From: Nitrospirota bacterium
Lineage (GTDB): Bacteria; Nitrospirota; Thermodesulfovibrionia; Thermodesulfovibrionales; JdFR-85
NCBI GenBank assembly: GCA_035873375.1
Contig: JAYWMQ010000003.1
Location: forward strand, 1-64,000
Reading direction: 5' to 3'
DNA length: 64,000 nucleotides
Position 1 is the stretch's first letter, and every line of letters begins with the position of its first letter. The notes under the pieces are model-generated. The model searched no databases and had not been told where the DNA came from. It saw only the letters and a list, made by a program, of their open reading frames with translations. A program made the translations under genes and the position numbers. Positions 5,981 through 15,768 of this stretch are shown here, piece by piece.

Positions 5981-8650
5981 ATGCACTGGCAGATGGAAGC
6001 AGAAAAAGTCGCTGAGGTCCTGAAGACATCACCTCAGGGTCTTTCAAATGAAGAGGCACGTAAACGGCTCAGGGAGTATGGGCCAAACGAGCTTGTTGAG
6101 AAGAAGAAAAAAACACCCTTTGAAATGTTCCTTGATCAGTTCAAGGACTTCATGATCCTTGTACTCATTGGCGCTGCCGTTATTTCGGGGATTGTTGGTG
6201 AGGTTACCGATACCCTTGTAATTATTCTGATCGTTGTTATTAATGCTGTCATAGGGTTTGTTCAGGAGTACAGGGCAGAGAAGGCAATGGCGGCATTGAA
6301 GAAAATGGCAGCCCTGGCAGCAACTGTTGTGAGGGACGGGCAACCTGTTGATATCCCTGCATCAGAACTTGTCCCCGGTGATATTGTAATCCTTGAGGCC
6401 GGGAAGATAGTGCCGGCGGATATGCGCCTTATGGAGGTAGCACAGCTGAAGGTTGAAGAGGCGGCGCTTACAGGAGAGTCCGTGCCAGTTGAAAAGGTGG
6501 TAACGGCCCTGCATGACGAGAGCCTGTCCATTGGGGACAGGAAGAACATGGTTTATAAGGGCACTATTATTACCTACGGCCGCGGTCTTGCTATCGTTAC
6601 GGCAACCGGAATGAATACGGAGCTTGGCAGGATTGCCACAATGCTTCAGGATGAAGAAGCAGTAAAAACACCACTTCAGAAGAGGCTTGCAAAGTTCGGC
6701 CGTAAGCTTGCCATGGCCGTCCTTGCAATATGTGCCGTGGTCTTTGTCGTTGGTCTCCTCAGGGGAGAGCCCGTGATGTTGATGCTGCTCACTGCCATCT
6801 CCCTTGCAGTTGCTGCAATACCTGAGGCCCTCCCTGCTGTGGTAACCATCTCCCTTGCCATCGGTGCAAAAAAGATGGTCAAACAGAATGCCCTGATAAG
6901 AAAGCTCCCGGCCGTGGAGACCCTCGGCTCAGTGACCTATATCTGCTCTGACAAGACCGGAACCCTGACACTCAACAGGATGACCGTGGAGGAGCTTTAT
7001 GTTAACGGAGAGTTGCTTCGCGGTTCAGACCTGAAGGCCGATACTGATCAACTCGTTTCAGGCTCTCCCCTTCACCGTTTAATGACAGCCCTGGCATTAA
7101 GCAATGACGCCAGGAGCGGTGTTAACGGTAATATCATCGGAGATCCGACAGAGGCGGCCCTTTACTCCATAGCAAGGAAGCATGGTTTTGACAAGAATAA
7201 TCTTGAAAAGCTATTCCCGAGGGTGGCTGAGCTGCCCTTTGACTCAGAGCGAAAGTGCATGACTACCTTCCACAGGATGCCTGCCGACTCCCCTTTGACA
7301 TCAGGGGCTCCGGAGGCATTGACTGCAGGGGGGTATATCTCTTTTACAAAAGGCGCAATAGATGTACTGCTTGATAAATCAACCAATATCCTGACGGCCG
7401 CGGGATTGAAGGAGATAGACAGGGAAGAGTTGGAAGAGGTAAATGCGAGGATGGCAGCCGACGGACTCAGGGTCCTGGGGATTGCCTTCAGGTATTGGGA
7501 GAACCTGCCTGAAGTTCTGACCCCTTCCGATATTGAAAAGGAACTTACCATTGTCGGTCTTGTGGGCCTGATGGATCCGCCAAGGCAGGAGGCAAGGGAA
7601 GCAGTAGCTCTCTGCAAGGCGGCCGGGATAAAACCGGTAATGATTACAGGTGACCACCCGCTTACAGCGGAGACCATATCAAGGAGACTCGGCATCCTTG
7701 AAGACGACTCCGAGGCGATACTTACAGGACAGGAACTCGATGCACTCTCTCTGGAGGAGTTTGAAGAGAAGGTTGAGCATATCAGGGTCTATGCAAGGGT
7801 GGCTCCGGAGCAGAAATTAAAGATAGTAAAGGCGCTGCAGGACAAGGGCCAGTTTGTTGCCATGACAGGAGACGGGGTTAATGACGCCCCTGCCTTGAAG
7901 CGGGCTGATATCGGTATTGCGATGGGTATTACAGGAACGGATGTCTCCAAGGAGGCCGCTTCAATGATACTCATTGACGATAATTTTGCAACGATTGTAA
8001 AGGCCGTAAAGGAAGGCCGGAAGATATATGACAACATAAGGAAATTCATAAAGTACATGCTGACCACGAACTCGGCCGAGATATGGACACTCTTTCTTGC
8101 CCCTTTCCTGGGGCTTCCCATCCCCCTGCTGCCCATCCACATCCTCTGGATTAATCTTATGACCGACGGGCTGCCGGCACTTGCCCTTTCCGTTGAACCA
8201 GAGGAAGGTGATGTCATGAAGAGGCCGCCACGCCATCCCGGCGAGAGTATATTTGCCCATGGCCTCGGCATTCATGCCATCTGGGTGGGACTGCTGATGG
8301 CAGGTATTGTCCTGTCAGTGCAGGCGTGGACTATCAGGACGGAATCCGCTCACTGGCAGACCATGGTCTTTACAGTATTATGTATCTCCCAGCTCTTTCA
8401 TGTGCTTGCCATAAGGTCGGAAAAAGAATCGTCATTCAAGGTAGGTCTCTTCTCAAACAAGCCCCTTCTGGGTGCGGTAATATTGAGTTTCGGCTTGCAG
8501 ATGGCGGTTATTTATATCCCTTTTCTGAATCCGATATTCAGGACCGAGCCCCTGTCTGCAGGTGAGCTGGCGATTACACTTGCAGTCTCTTCTGTGGTAT
8601 TCTTTGCAGTAGAGGGTGAGAAATGGGTTAAAAGAAGGTACAGGAAGTAA
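5981..8650 (+). CDS. P-type cation ATPase (P2A, Mn2+/Ca2+ efflux type)
   Basis: 889 residues from ATG 5981 after AAAGGAG. Domain order is: cation ATPase N-terminal region, M1-M2, actuator domain with TGES (about residue 163), M4 with PEALP, the phosphorylation loop DKTGTLT (about 323), the nucleotide-binding domain, hinge TGDGVNDAPALKRADIG, and a C-terminal six-helix block. It is a SERCA/PMR1-like inner-membrane pump that exports or sequesters divalent cations using ATP. The manganese riboswitch directly upstream argues for Mn2+ as a physiological substrate; Ca2+ cannot be excluded from sequence. Confidence 0.9.
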   Translation: MHWQMEAEKVAEVLKTSPQGLSNEEARKRLREYGPNELVEKKKKTPFEMFLDQFKDFMILVLIGAAVISGIVGEVTDTLVIILIVVINAVIGFVQEYRAEKAMAALKKMAALAATVVRDGQPVDIPASELVPGDIVILEAGKIVPADMRLMEVAQLKVEEAALTGESVPVEKVVTALHDESLSIGDRKNMVYKGTIITYGRGLAIVTATGMNTELGRIATMLQDEEAVKTPLQKRLAKFGRKLAMAVLAICAVVFVVGLLRGEPVMLMLLTAISLAVAAIPEALPAVVTISLAIGAKKMVKQNALIRKLPAVETLGSVTYICSDKTGTLTLNRMTVEELYVNGELLRGSDLKADTDQLVSGSPLHRLMTALALSNDARSGVNGNIIGDPTEAALYSIARKHGFDKNNLEKLFPRVAELPFDSERKCMTTFHRMPADSPLTSGAPEALTAGGYISFTKGAIDVLLDKSTNILTAAGLKEIDREELEEVNARMAADGLRVLGIAFRYWENLPEVLTPSDIEKELTIVGLVGLMDPPRQEAREAVALCKAAGIKPVMITGDHPLTAETISRRLGILEDDSEAILTGQELDALSLEEFEEKVEHIRVYARVAPEQKLKIVKALQDKGQFVAMTGDGVNDAPALKRADIGIAMGITGTDVSKEAASMILIDDNFATIVKAVKEGRKIYDNIRKFIKYMLTTNSAEIWTLFLAPFLGLPIPLLPIHILWINLMTDGLPALALSVEPEEGDVMKRPPRHPGESIFAHGLGIHAIWVGLLMAGIVLSVQAWTIRTESAHWQTMVFTVLCISQLFHVLAIRSEKESSFKVGLFSNKPLLGAVILSFGLQMAVIYIPFLNPIFRTEPLSAGELAITLAVSSVVFFAVEGEKWVKRRYRK

Positions 8651-8694
8651 AGGGGTTATTGATATAAAAGCAGGTGCCTGTTAGAATTTAAATT

Positions 8695-10674
8695 ATGGAA
8701 ATAGCACTCTTAAATGACATTGTTGTTATATTTGCCTTATCCATTGCAGTGCTGTTTCTGTGCAGCAGGCTGAAGGTGCCCTCTATTGTTGGATTCATCC
8801 TGACCGGGGTATTGGCAGGGCCGCATGGGCTTGGCCTCGTGAAGTCGGTTCATGAGGTCCAGGCCCTGGCTGAAGTCGGGGTTGTTTTGCTACTTTTCGC
8901 TATAGGGATCGAATTCTCCCTGAAAAGCCTGCTGCAGATCAGGAAATCCGTCCTGCTGGGCGGTTCTCTCCAGGTTTTGCTGACCATACTGGCTGCATCC
9001 GTTATAGCGGCTCAATTCGGTCAGCCCATTGGTAAAGCGATCTTTATAGGGTTTCTTATATCCCTCAGCAGCACGGCTATTGTGCTCAAACTCATACAGG
9101 AAAGGGCGGAAGTAGACAGCCCCCACGGGCGGACATCTCTGGCCATACTGATATTCCAGGATGTCATCATTGTGCCGATGATATTGCTCACCCCGTTGCT
9201 GGCCGGAGAGTCGGGTGGTACAGGCGGGTCCCTCCTCATTCTTCTGGCCAAGGGAATCGCCATCATTGTGCTGGTGGTAGTCAGTGCCAAGTGGGTTGTG
9301 CCATGGGTGCTGTACCAGGTTGCAAGGACGCGCAGCCATGAACTCTTCCTGTTGAGCGTTTTTTTAATATGCCTTGCTGTTGCGTGGATGACTTCAAGTG
9401 CAGGGCTCTCCCTTGCCCTGGGTGCCTTTTTGGCAGGTCTGGTTATATCCGAATCTGAGTACGGTCATCAGGCGCTTGGTAATATCTCGCCCTTTCGGGA
9501 TGTCTTTACAAGCTTCTTTTTTGTCTCGATAGGGATGTTGTTTGACGGGGGATTCCTTTTTGAGCATCCTGTCCTCATTCTCCTGATTACTGTGGCCGTC
9601 ATGATAGTAAAAGCTGCATTGGCAGGCTTTTCAGCAACTCTGCTCGGGTTTCCTGTACGTACTGCAATCCTGGTCGGATTTGCACTCAGCCAGGTGGGAG
9701 AGTTTTCTTTTATCTTGTCTAAAACCGGTCTTGAACATGGATTGCTTGAGGGGAATGTTTATCAGATGTTTCTGTCTGTATCTGTTCTCACCATGGCTGC
9801 AACACCATTTGTGATGGCCTTTGCGCCGCGGGTGGCGGATTTTGTTTCCCGGCTGCCTTTACCTGTACGGTTGAAGAACGGTCTGCATCCGGTGCAGGTA
9901 ATAAAGGTTGAAAGCAAAAAAGACCACCTTGTTATCATAGGCTTCGGTGTTAACGGCAGGAATCTGGCACGCGCCGCCAGGGTGGGAAGTATCCCCTATG
10001 TTGTCATCGAGATGAATCCCGAGGTAGTAAGGAATGAAAGGGCAAAGGGTGAGCCGATTTATTATGGAGATGCAACACAGGAGGCCGTGCTCCAGCATGC
10101 AGATATCAAGAATGCGAGGATTGTTGTAGTGGCCATATCCGACCCGGCTGCAACCCGCAGGATTACCGAACTTGTCCGGAGGCTTAATCCGAACGTTCAT
10201 CTTATCGTACGGACCCGTTATCTTCAGGAAATGAAGCCCCTCTATGAATTAGGAGCCAATGAGGTTGTTCCCGAGGAGTTTGAGACCTCGGTGGAGATAT
10301 TTTCCCGGGTTCTGGGAAAATATCTTGTCCCAAGAGACGAGATCGAGCGGTTCATTGCCGAGGTACGTTCAGACGGTTATGAGATGCTCCGGAGCCTTTC
10401 CGGAAAGCACGTATCTTTTCCCGATCTGAAGCTTCACCTTCCCGGCGTTGAAGTGAGTGCTTTACGGGTTAAAGAAAAGTCTCCACTGGTTGGTAAAACA
10501 CTGGCCCAAGCCGATCTGAGGAAAAAACATGGTGTTACTGTAGTGGCAATACGCAGGGATTCACAGATATTGTCCAATCCGGATGGAGACTCGCAGATTC
10601 GTGCCGGAGATGTACTCCTCATCCTTGGTTCACCGGAGAAGATTGCCGCTGTCTCCGGCTTGTTCTATCCCTGA
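8695..10674 (+). CDS. CPA2 monovalent cation:proton antiporter with RCK domains
   Basis: 659 residues. Residues 1-385 form a 12-13-helix Na+/H+ exchanger domain of the KefB/YbaL type (GFILTGVLAGPHGLGLV, SLSSTAIVLK). A TrkA-N Rossmann domain follows (VIIGFGVNGRNLARAA, about 412), then a TrkA-C domain near the end (SALRVKEKSPLVGKTL). It should exchange K+ or Na+ for H+ under nucleotide or ligand control at the inner membrane. It lies 44 bp after the ATPase in the same direction and may share its transcript. No clear ribosome site precedes the ATG. Confidence 0.88.
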   Translation: MEIALLNDIVVIFALSIAVLFLCSRLKVPSIVGFILTGVLAGPHGLGLVKSVHEVQALAEVGVVLLLFAIGIEFSLKSLLQIRKSVLLGGSLQVLLTILAASVIAAQFGQPIGKAIFIGFLISLSSTAIVLKLIQERAEVDSPHGRTSLAILIFQDVIIVPMILLTPLLAGESGGTGGSLLILLAKGIAIIVLVVVSAKWVVPWVLYQVARTRSHELFLLSVFLICLAVAWMTSSAGLSLALGAFLAGLVISESEYGHQALGNISPFRDVFTSFFFVSIGMLFDGGFLFEHPVLILLITVAVMIVKAALAGFSATLLGFPVRTAILVGFALSQVGEFSFILSKTGLEHGLLEGNVYQMFLSVSVLTMAATPFVMAFAPRVADFVSRLPLPVRLKNGLHPVQVIKVESKKDHLVIIGFGVNGRNLARAARVGSIPYVVIEMNPEVVRNERAKGEPIYYGDATQEAVLQHADIKNARIVVVAISDPAATRRITELVRRLNPNVHLIVRTRYLQEMKPLYELGANEVVPEEFETSVEIFSRVLGKYLVPRDEIERFIAEVRSDGYEMLRSLSGKHVSFPDLKLHLPGVEVSALRVKEKSPLVGKTLAQADLRKKHGVTVVAIRRDSQILSNPDGDSQIRAGDVLLILGSPEKIAAVSGLFYP

Positions 10675-10735
10675 GGTAAAAAAAACACGGGATAGCCGGG
10701 GAAGTACACGAGCTCCCGGGTACACACAGCTAATT

Positions 10736-12190
10736 TTACCAGCTTGAATCGAAGGAAAATTCGAAGACTATATTATCTGTATTATTTCCTGAAATATGCC
10801 CGGAATCCCTTACCTTTTCGTATCCGCCTTTTAGAGACAGATCCACTCTCTCTGAAACCTTCTGTCTCAAGGCAAGGACAAACTCCTGACTCACCTCGGG
10901 ATTCTTTCCGGATATGCCCTTTCTCTCCCGGTCATAGTAAAATGAATACTTTGTACTCCCTGTCCCGTAAAGGGATGTGCCTACAAAAAGGTCTTCTGCA
11001 TCACTGCCCATATGATGGCCGATGAGCCTTCCCTTGTATGTATAGCCGCTTCTGTAAGTATTATGGTGGTAGAGTATTTTCTGGGTTTGTGCATATTCTC
11101 CCCTCAGATCAATTGTATCAAGATTAAATATCCTCGGCAGGTATATACCGGCAAGATATCCTCCTTTAATCGTTATGTTCCTTGATATGTCCTCAGCCGC
11201 TATCTCTCCATACAGTTGTAATGGCTGCCATTTAAAGGGGAGGGTTATTTTTATATCAGCCCCAACGTGCTGGTCATTTGGTACATCGGGGCCGTCATTC
11301 GGTATATCGTATCCGTTCACGAATGTCATTGTCTTATACCAGTTGTTAAAGTCTTCATCTTCGCCCCTTCCACCTAAAAAAAACGTCCTCTGAACCCCTA
11401 ACTCAAAATATGAGACAGGCTTGAGATTAAAACGGAGTCCCCAGAAATAAGGTTCCGGAAAGGCTCTGTCGGACTCAAGCTTTGTCAAAAAGGTGGTAAA
11501 TTTAAAAGGACCGATGTATTTAAATATCCACGGCAGGAGTAGGGGGTGCGGATTGGAGAGTTTTATCATTGTCATTGGCTCTGGATTGTTTGAAAAAAGC
11601 ATGGCTCCATGATTCCCGGGCCCCCACCACTGTGAATCCTTGCCAATCTCAAGCTCCAATCCCAGAAAATCGAGGGTGCCGTAAATTCTCTTCATTGTCA
11701 GGTCTGTCTCGTCATCAGAGTTCCTGACCTCGGGATTTATATAGAAAGAAAAGCCCCCGACTTCAACATCCGAGGAAAATCCGAATCTGAAATTGGAGCC
11801 TTTTTTGTAGAGGTCACCATCGTTGTTGTAGTTAAGAACTTTTGAGGTGTTGCTGGAATATACATATTTACCATACAGGGTATCCAGGGGTTTAATGGAT
11901 CGTGCACCCTCTATCTGTGCTCTGAACTTTTCTTTGAGGAATTCTATAATTTGCCGGATATGGGGACTTCTGCCTTCGGAATTCCTTTCTGCCTCGAGTA
12001 TTAGCCTTGCCACCTCTTTACGGCTTAACGGTTTTGTTGTCATAATTCCGCTCCGTATCAGGCCTTCTGCCTCAAGGCGTAACAGCAGGTCATATGTTAT
12101 GTTCTCAACTACAACATTGGTGGAGGCAACTGTATCGGGGGCAAATAACAAGAGGCTTATGACTATTAACAGAAAACCAAGACGCCGCAA
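10736..12190 (-). CDS. Wzi-like outer-membrane capsule assembly protein
   Basis: 484 residues with a Sec signal peptide (MRRLGFLLIVISLLLFAPDTVAS). The rest has alternating beta-strand character with aromatic ends and terminates in FEFSFDSSW, typical of an outer-membrane beta-barrel. The segment GKDSQWWGPGNHGAMLFSNN is diagnostic of the Wzi capsule assembly family, in which Wzi anchors surface polysaccharide. No other capsule genes are nearby. It converges on the antiporter gene. Confidence 0.75.
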   Translation of the reverse strand: MRRLGFLLIVISLLLFAPDTVASTNVVVENITYDLLLRLEAEGLIRSGIMTTKPLSRKEVARLILEAERNSEGRSPHIRQIIEFLKEKFRAQIEGARSIKPLDTLYGKYVYSSNTSKVLNYNNDGDLYKKGSNFRFGFSSDVEVGGFSFYINPEVRNSDDETDLTMKRIYGTLDFLGLELEIGKDSQWWGPGNHGAMLFSNNPEPMTMIKLSNPHPLLLPWIFKYIGPFKFTTFLTKLESDRAFPEPYFWGLRFNLKPVSYFELGVQRTFFLGGRGEDEDFNNWYKTMTFVNGYDIPNDGPDVPNDQHVGADIKITLPFKWQPLQLYGEIAAEDISRNITIKGGYLAGIYLPRIFNLDTIDLRGEYAQTQKILYHHNTYRSGYTYKGRLIGHHMGSDAEDLFVGTSLYGTGSTKYSFYYDRERKGISGKNPEVSQEFVLALRQKVSERVDLSLKGGYEKVRDSGHISGNNTDNIVFEFSFDSSW

Positions 12191-12492
12191 TTGGAACTCC
12201 GGTATATACAGTGAATTGAAGAGAGCATTCTGTAAACTGGACCAGACGCTCTTTTATCTCTGGGTTCAGGGCCAACTTATCTTTAGTATAATAGCTTATT
12301 TGCCTGTAAAAGACAAGATTCCGGCGAGGAGATCGTGACCGTCAAAAGGTTGCTTTGTAAAAGCTGAGTGGAGATAACCAGACCTGAAGAGAGACCGGGG
12401 ACTGAATTCCCGGCCTGTCCTGGATATGGTTCGGCAATTCCGCTGCTTATTATACTGTTGACAAGACGTTCAATCTGTGCTAAAAAGAGAGT
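12191..12492. other. Intergenic region between wzi-like and nifU genes
   Basis: Divergent promoter region of 302 bp. On the plus strand TTCAGG (12264-12269), 17 bases, TATAAT (12287-12292) is a possible promoter for the nifU operon. I see no regulator site I can name. Confidence 0.4.
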
Positions 12493-13326
12493 ATGTGGGA
12501 ATATTCTGAAAAGGTAAAAGAGCTCTTCCTTCATCCAAAGAATGTCGGAGAGATAGAAAATCCCGACGCTGTCGGTGAGGTCGGCAGCATAATATGCGGG
12601 GATGCCCTCAAGCTGACCCTCCGGATTGATAAAGAGACCGACAGGATCATTGATGCAAAATTCCAGACCTTTGGCTGTGCCTCTGCCATTGCCAGCTCTT
12701 CCGTGCTTACGGAGCTCATAAAAGGCAAGACCCTTGATGAGGCCCTTAAGCTGACCAACAAGGACATAGCAGAGGCCCTCGGCGGCCTGCCAAGGGAGAA
12801 GATGCACTGCTCTGTTATGGGCAGGGAGGCCCTTGAGGCTGCAATCGCCAACTACAGGGGTGAGAAGAAACCCGCGGAGACAAAAGAGAGGATTGTTTGC
12901 AACTGCTTTCAGGTCTCTGAGGAGAAGATACGGAGGGTTGCCATTGAAAACCATCTCACCACCGTTGAAGAGATAACCAACTATACAAAGGCAGGCGGTG
13001 ATTGCGGCTCCTGTATTCCGGAGATAGAGGCGATCCTCAAGGATATATGGTCTGCAAGGGGTGCGCCTGAAAGGCCGAAGAAGCCAAAGAAACTGACCAA
13101 CCTCCAGAAGATAGCCCTCATACAGGATGTTATCGAAAAAGAGATAAGGCCGCGACTTCAGGCAGACGGGGGAGATATCGAACTGATAGATGTTGATGGC
13201 AACAGGGTAATTGTGGGCCTGAGGGCGATGTGTGCCGAATGCCCCATGGGTGGAGTCACAATACAAGGTATTCAGGAGAAATTAAGGGAGCTTGTCAGTG
13301 AGGATATCGTTGTGGAGGCACAATGA
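12493..13326 (+). CDS. nifU: NifU three-domain Fe-S scaffold protein
   Basis: 277 residues with the complete nitrogen-fixation-type layout. An IscU-like scaffold carries C35, C62 and C106 (with D37). A central [2Fe-2S] ferredoxin-like domain has C136, C138, C171 and C174. A C-terminal Nfu domain has CAEC (C247, C250). It assembles Fe-S clusters and passes them to target enzymes. It overlaps the cysteine desulfurase gene by four bases (ATGA), so sulfur donor and scaffold are coupled. Full NifU occurs as a general Fe-S system in many anaerobes, so it does not prove nitrogen fixation. Confidence 0.93.
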   Translation: MWEYSEKVKELFLHPKNVGEIENPDAVGEVGSIICGDALKLTLRIDKETDRIIDAKFQTFGCASAIASSSVLTELIKGKTLDEALKLTNKDIAEALGGLPREKMHCSVMGREALEAAIANYRGEKKPAETKERIVCNCFQVSEEKIRRVAIENHLTTVEEITNYTKAGGDCGSCIPEIEAILKDIWSARGAPERPKKPKKLTNLQKIALIQDVIEKEIRPRLQADGGDIELIDVDGNRVIVGLRAMCAECPMGGVTIQGIQEKLRELVSEDIVVEAQ

Positions 13327-14525
13327 GTGTAATCTATCTTGACAACAATGCAACTACCGCCATAGCCCCCGAGGTCCTGGAAGAGATGTCCCCGTACCTC
13401 AGGGATCTATATGGAAACCCTTCGAGCATGCATACATTCGGCGGGCAGGTCCGCAGAAAGATTGAAGAGGCAAGGGCGAGGGTGGCGGCCCTGATCGGTG
13501 CTGAGGCAGATGAGATCGTCTTTACAAGCTGCGGTACGGAGAGCGACAACACTGCTGTAATGAGCGCTGTCGAGACATATCCCTACAGAAGACATGTAAT
13601 CACAACAAGGGTGGAGCACCCGGCAGTACTGAATTTCGCAAAACACCTGGCAAGAAAGGGTTTCCGCGTTACGTTCCTTCCTGTAGACAAATTCGGACGA
13701 CTCGATATGGAGGCATTTTCCGGGGCACTTGACGATGATACCGCGATTGTCTCGATAATGTATGCAAATAACGAGACAGGTGTTATATTCCCGATACCCC
13801 GGTTAGGGGAGCTGTTGCGGGAAAGGAAGATACTCTTTCACACAGATGCTGTCCAGGCAGTGGGGAAGGTCCCCATAAATGTAAGAGAGCTTCCGGTTGA
13901 CATGCTTTCGCTCTCCGGCCATAAGCTGCATGCCCCGAAAGGGGTGGGTGCGCTTTATGTGAGAAAGGGCACCAGGTTTTATCCTTATATAATCGGCGGG
14001 CATCAGGAGCGCGGAAGGAGGGCCGGGACAGAGAATGTGGCCTCCATAATCGGGCTTGGCAGGGCTTGTGAGCTTGCAATGGAGACTCTCGATAAAGAGG
14101 CAGAGTATCTGGGCAGGCTGAGGGATAAACTCGAAAGGTCCCTGCTTGAGCGTTGTCCTGATGCCCTGGTCAATGGGGACACTGAACACCGTCTGCCGAA
14201 TACAACGAATATCAGCTTTCAGTATGTTGAGGGCGAGGCCATCCTGCTGAGGCTCAACGAATACGGCATATGTGCCTCCTCCGGGTCTGCATGTACCTCC
14301 GGCTCCCTGCAGCCAAGCCATGTGCTGCGGGCAATGGGTGTGCCTTTTACTGCAATACACGGCTCCGTAAGATTCTCACTGAGCCGTTACAACACAGAGG
14401 CTGAAATTGATAGGGTCATCGAGACAGTGCCGTCTGTCATAAAAGAACTGAGGGCTCTTTCGCCGTACGGCAGAGAAGGACTTATAATAAATGCTTCTTC
14501 AGGAGGGCTTCATGGCAAAGGTTAA
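13323..14525 (+). CDS. nifS: Cysteine desulfurase NifS
   Basis: 400 residues, class V aminotransferase fold. The PLP lysine is K201 in SGHKLHAPKG, H99 (VEHPAV) stacks on the cofactor, and catalytic C324 lies in SSGSACTSG on the mobile loop. It converts cysteine to alanine and delivers persulfide sulfur to NifU. The start ATG overlaps the nifU stop. The 3' end runs 14 bases into the nuclease gene. Confidence 0.93.
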   Translation: MSVIYLDNNATTAIAPEVLEEMSPYLRDLYGNPSSMHTFGGQVRRKIEEARARVAALIGAEADEIVFTSCGTESDNTAVMSAVETYPYRRHVITTRVEHPAVLNFAKHLARKGFRVTFLPVDKFGRLDMEAFSGALDDDTAIVSIMYANNETGVIFPIPRLGELLRERKILFHTDAVQAVGKVPINVRELPVDMLSLSGHKLHAPKGVGALYVRKGTRFYPYIIGGHQERGRRAGTENVASIIGLGRACELAMETLDKEAEYLGRLRDKLERSLLERCPDALVNGDTEHRLPNTTNISFQYVEGEAILLRLNEYGICASSGSACTSGSLQPSHVLRAMGVPFTAIHGSVRFSLSRYNTEAEIDRVIETVPSVIKELRALSPYGREGLIINASSGGLHGKG

Positions 14526-15399
14526 GCTATTCTGGGATCCAAAAGGGCTTGAACTTGACTCCCTTGGCAAAAAGAAACTTCTCAGAATCACAGACGGGGA
14601 TACCCCCTATATTTCAATGTCCATTCGCATGCTCAGTATCGATACCCCTGAAGTCCACTTCCCGGGAAACCAGAGCCCGTCAAAACATGATGCAAAGTTT
14701 CAGGAACTTGCAGACTGGCTACAGGCAGGCAAGGCGCCTGCAGAGCCCGGCCTGGCCTCTTTTCTTTACCCAAAACTTGTTACAGGAAGTGCGGGTACCC
14801 TGCAGAAGGAGCAGGGTGTGAAGGCCACAGAGGAATTTCAGAGACTCCTTGACCTGAAACTTGTCAGGCCTAACGGAAAAAAACGGCGACTGTTTCTCAG
14901 GGCGGCAGACGAGTACTTCGACGGCTACGGCCGCCTGCTTGCCTACATAGCTCCCTCTTACAGCAGGGATGAGCTAAGCACAATGTCGGACAGGGACCGG
15001 GCAACTTTTAACCTCCTGATGATTGAATCCGGATGGGCTGCATCATTTCCGATTTATCCGAGCCTGCCAAAGTACAGGGACCTGTTACTGTTGCAGTCAG
15101 TGGCTGAGGATGCCTATAAAAACGGAAAGGGTGCCTGGTCGGATCCCGGGACATTAACAGGCTATGAATTCAGGATGTGTTACAGACTCTGGGAGGTGAC
15201 CGGCAAGCTGGTAAAGGGAAAACGCTTCACTCCCCGTGAAAAATACGGATGGGTACATCGGTATTGCATCGATATGACGACGCTCGAGATCTACGAGCCG
15301 CAACAGTATTACAAGGTCAAGCCATACAATCGCATCTTTATCTGGCCAAAGGATGTCAACGAGGCGGTGGGCAGACTGAATCTTGTGCCGGCAGGATAG
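14512..15399 (+). CDS. Staphylococcal-nuclease-like protein
   Basis: About 295 residues from ATG 14512, with AGGAGG seven bases upstream, inside the end of nifS. The OB-fold nuclease pattern is visible: RITDGDTPYISMSIRMLSIDTPE near the start, and a later DGYGRLLAYI segment. SNase homologs cut DNA or RNA with Ca2+. This one has long insertions and no signal peptide, so it is probably cytoplasmic. Translational coupling to nifS suggests co-expression; a functional link is unknown. Confidence 0.7.
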   Translation: MAKVKLFWDPKGLELDSLGKKKLLRITDGDTPYISMSIRMLSIDTPEVHFPGNQSPSKHDAKFQELADWLQAGKAPAEPGLASFLYPKLVTGSAGTLQKEQGVKATEEFQRLLDLKLVRPNGKKRRLFLRAADEYFDGYGRLLAYIAPSYSRDELSTMSDRDRATFNLLMIESGWAASFPIYPSLPKYRDLLLLQSVAEDAYKNGKGAWSDPGTLTGYEFRMCYRLWEVTGKLVKGKRFTPREKYGWVHRYCIDMTTLEIYEPQQYYKVKPYNRIFIWPKDVNEAVGRLNLVPAG

Positions 15400-15412
15400 C
15401 AAGGGGATTTTT

Positions 15413-15490
15413 TGGCGTCCCCAACGGGATTCGAACCCGTGTTACCGCCTTGAAAGGGCGATGTCCTAGGCCAGGCTAGACGATGGGGAC
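15413..15490 (-). tRNA. tRNA-Glu (UUC)
   Basis: The minus strand folds as a full cloverleaf. Acceptor GTCCCCA pairs with TGGGGAC, the anticodon loop is CTTTCAA (TTC), and the T-loop is GGTTCGAATCC. Discriminator G and CCA are encoded (15416-15413). Confidence 0.95.
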
Positions 15491-15521
15491 TTTAAATTCA
15501 ATTAATAACTGCTGATTATTG

Positions 15522-15597
15522 TGGTGAGCCGCCCGGGGTTCGAACCCGGCACACCCGCCTTAAAAGGGCGGTGCTCTTCCGACTGAGCTAGCGGCCC
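15522..15597 (-). tRNA. tRNA-Lys (UUU)
   Basis: The minus strand cloverleaf has acceptor GGGCCGC/GCGGCTC (one G-U), anticodon loop CTTTTAA (TTT) and T-loop GGTTCGAACC. Discriminator A and CCA are encoded. It lies 31 bp upstream of tRNA-Glu in the same direction, probably one transcript. Confidence 0.95.
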
Positions 15598-15768
15598 TGA
15601 CCTAAAGTCTTATAGAATACTAAGAATTAAACTATTCTGTCAATCCGCCGTTTTTTTCTGTCCCGTCTTTTTCAGTCATGAACCAGGGTTTTCCGGCTAC
15701 TACCATAAAGAGATAAAAATGTTATAATTACCTGTAAAACTCTAAATGACAGGACATATGTGATTTAA

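Noticed and set aside
7162-7695. Long minus-strand frames inside the P-type ATPase
   Set aside because: They mirror a conserved ATPase domain and have no start signals.
12283-13266. 327-residue open frame opposite nifU
   Set aside because: It is a shadow of nifU, which has all family cysteines in its own frame; the minus-strand product has no recognisable domain or ribosome site.
12493-14525. nifU-nifS as evidence of nitrogen fixation
   Set aside because: No nitrogenase genes are in view, and full-length NifU/NifS act as general Fe-S systems in many anaerobes.
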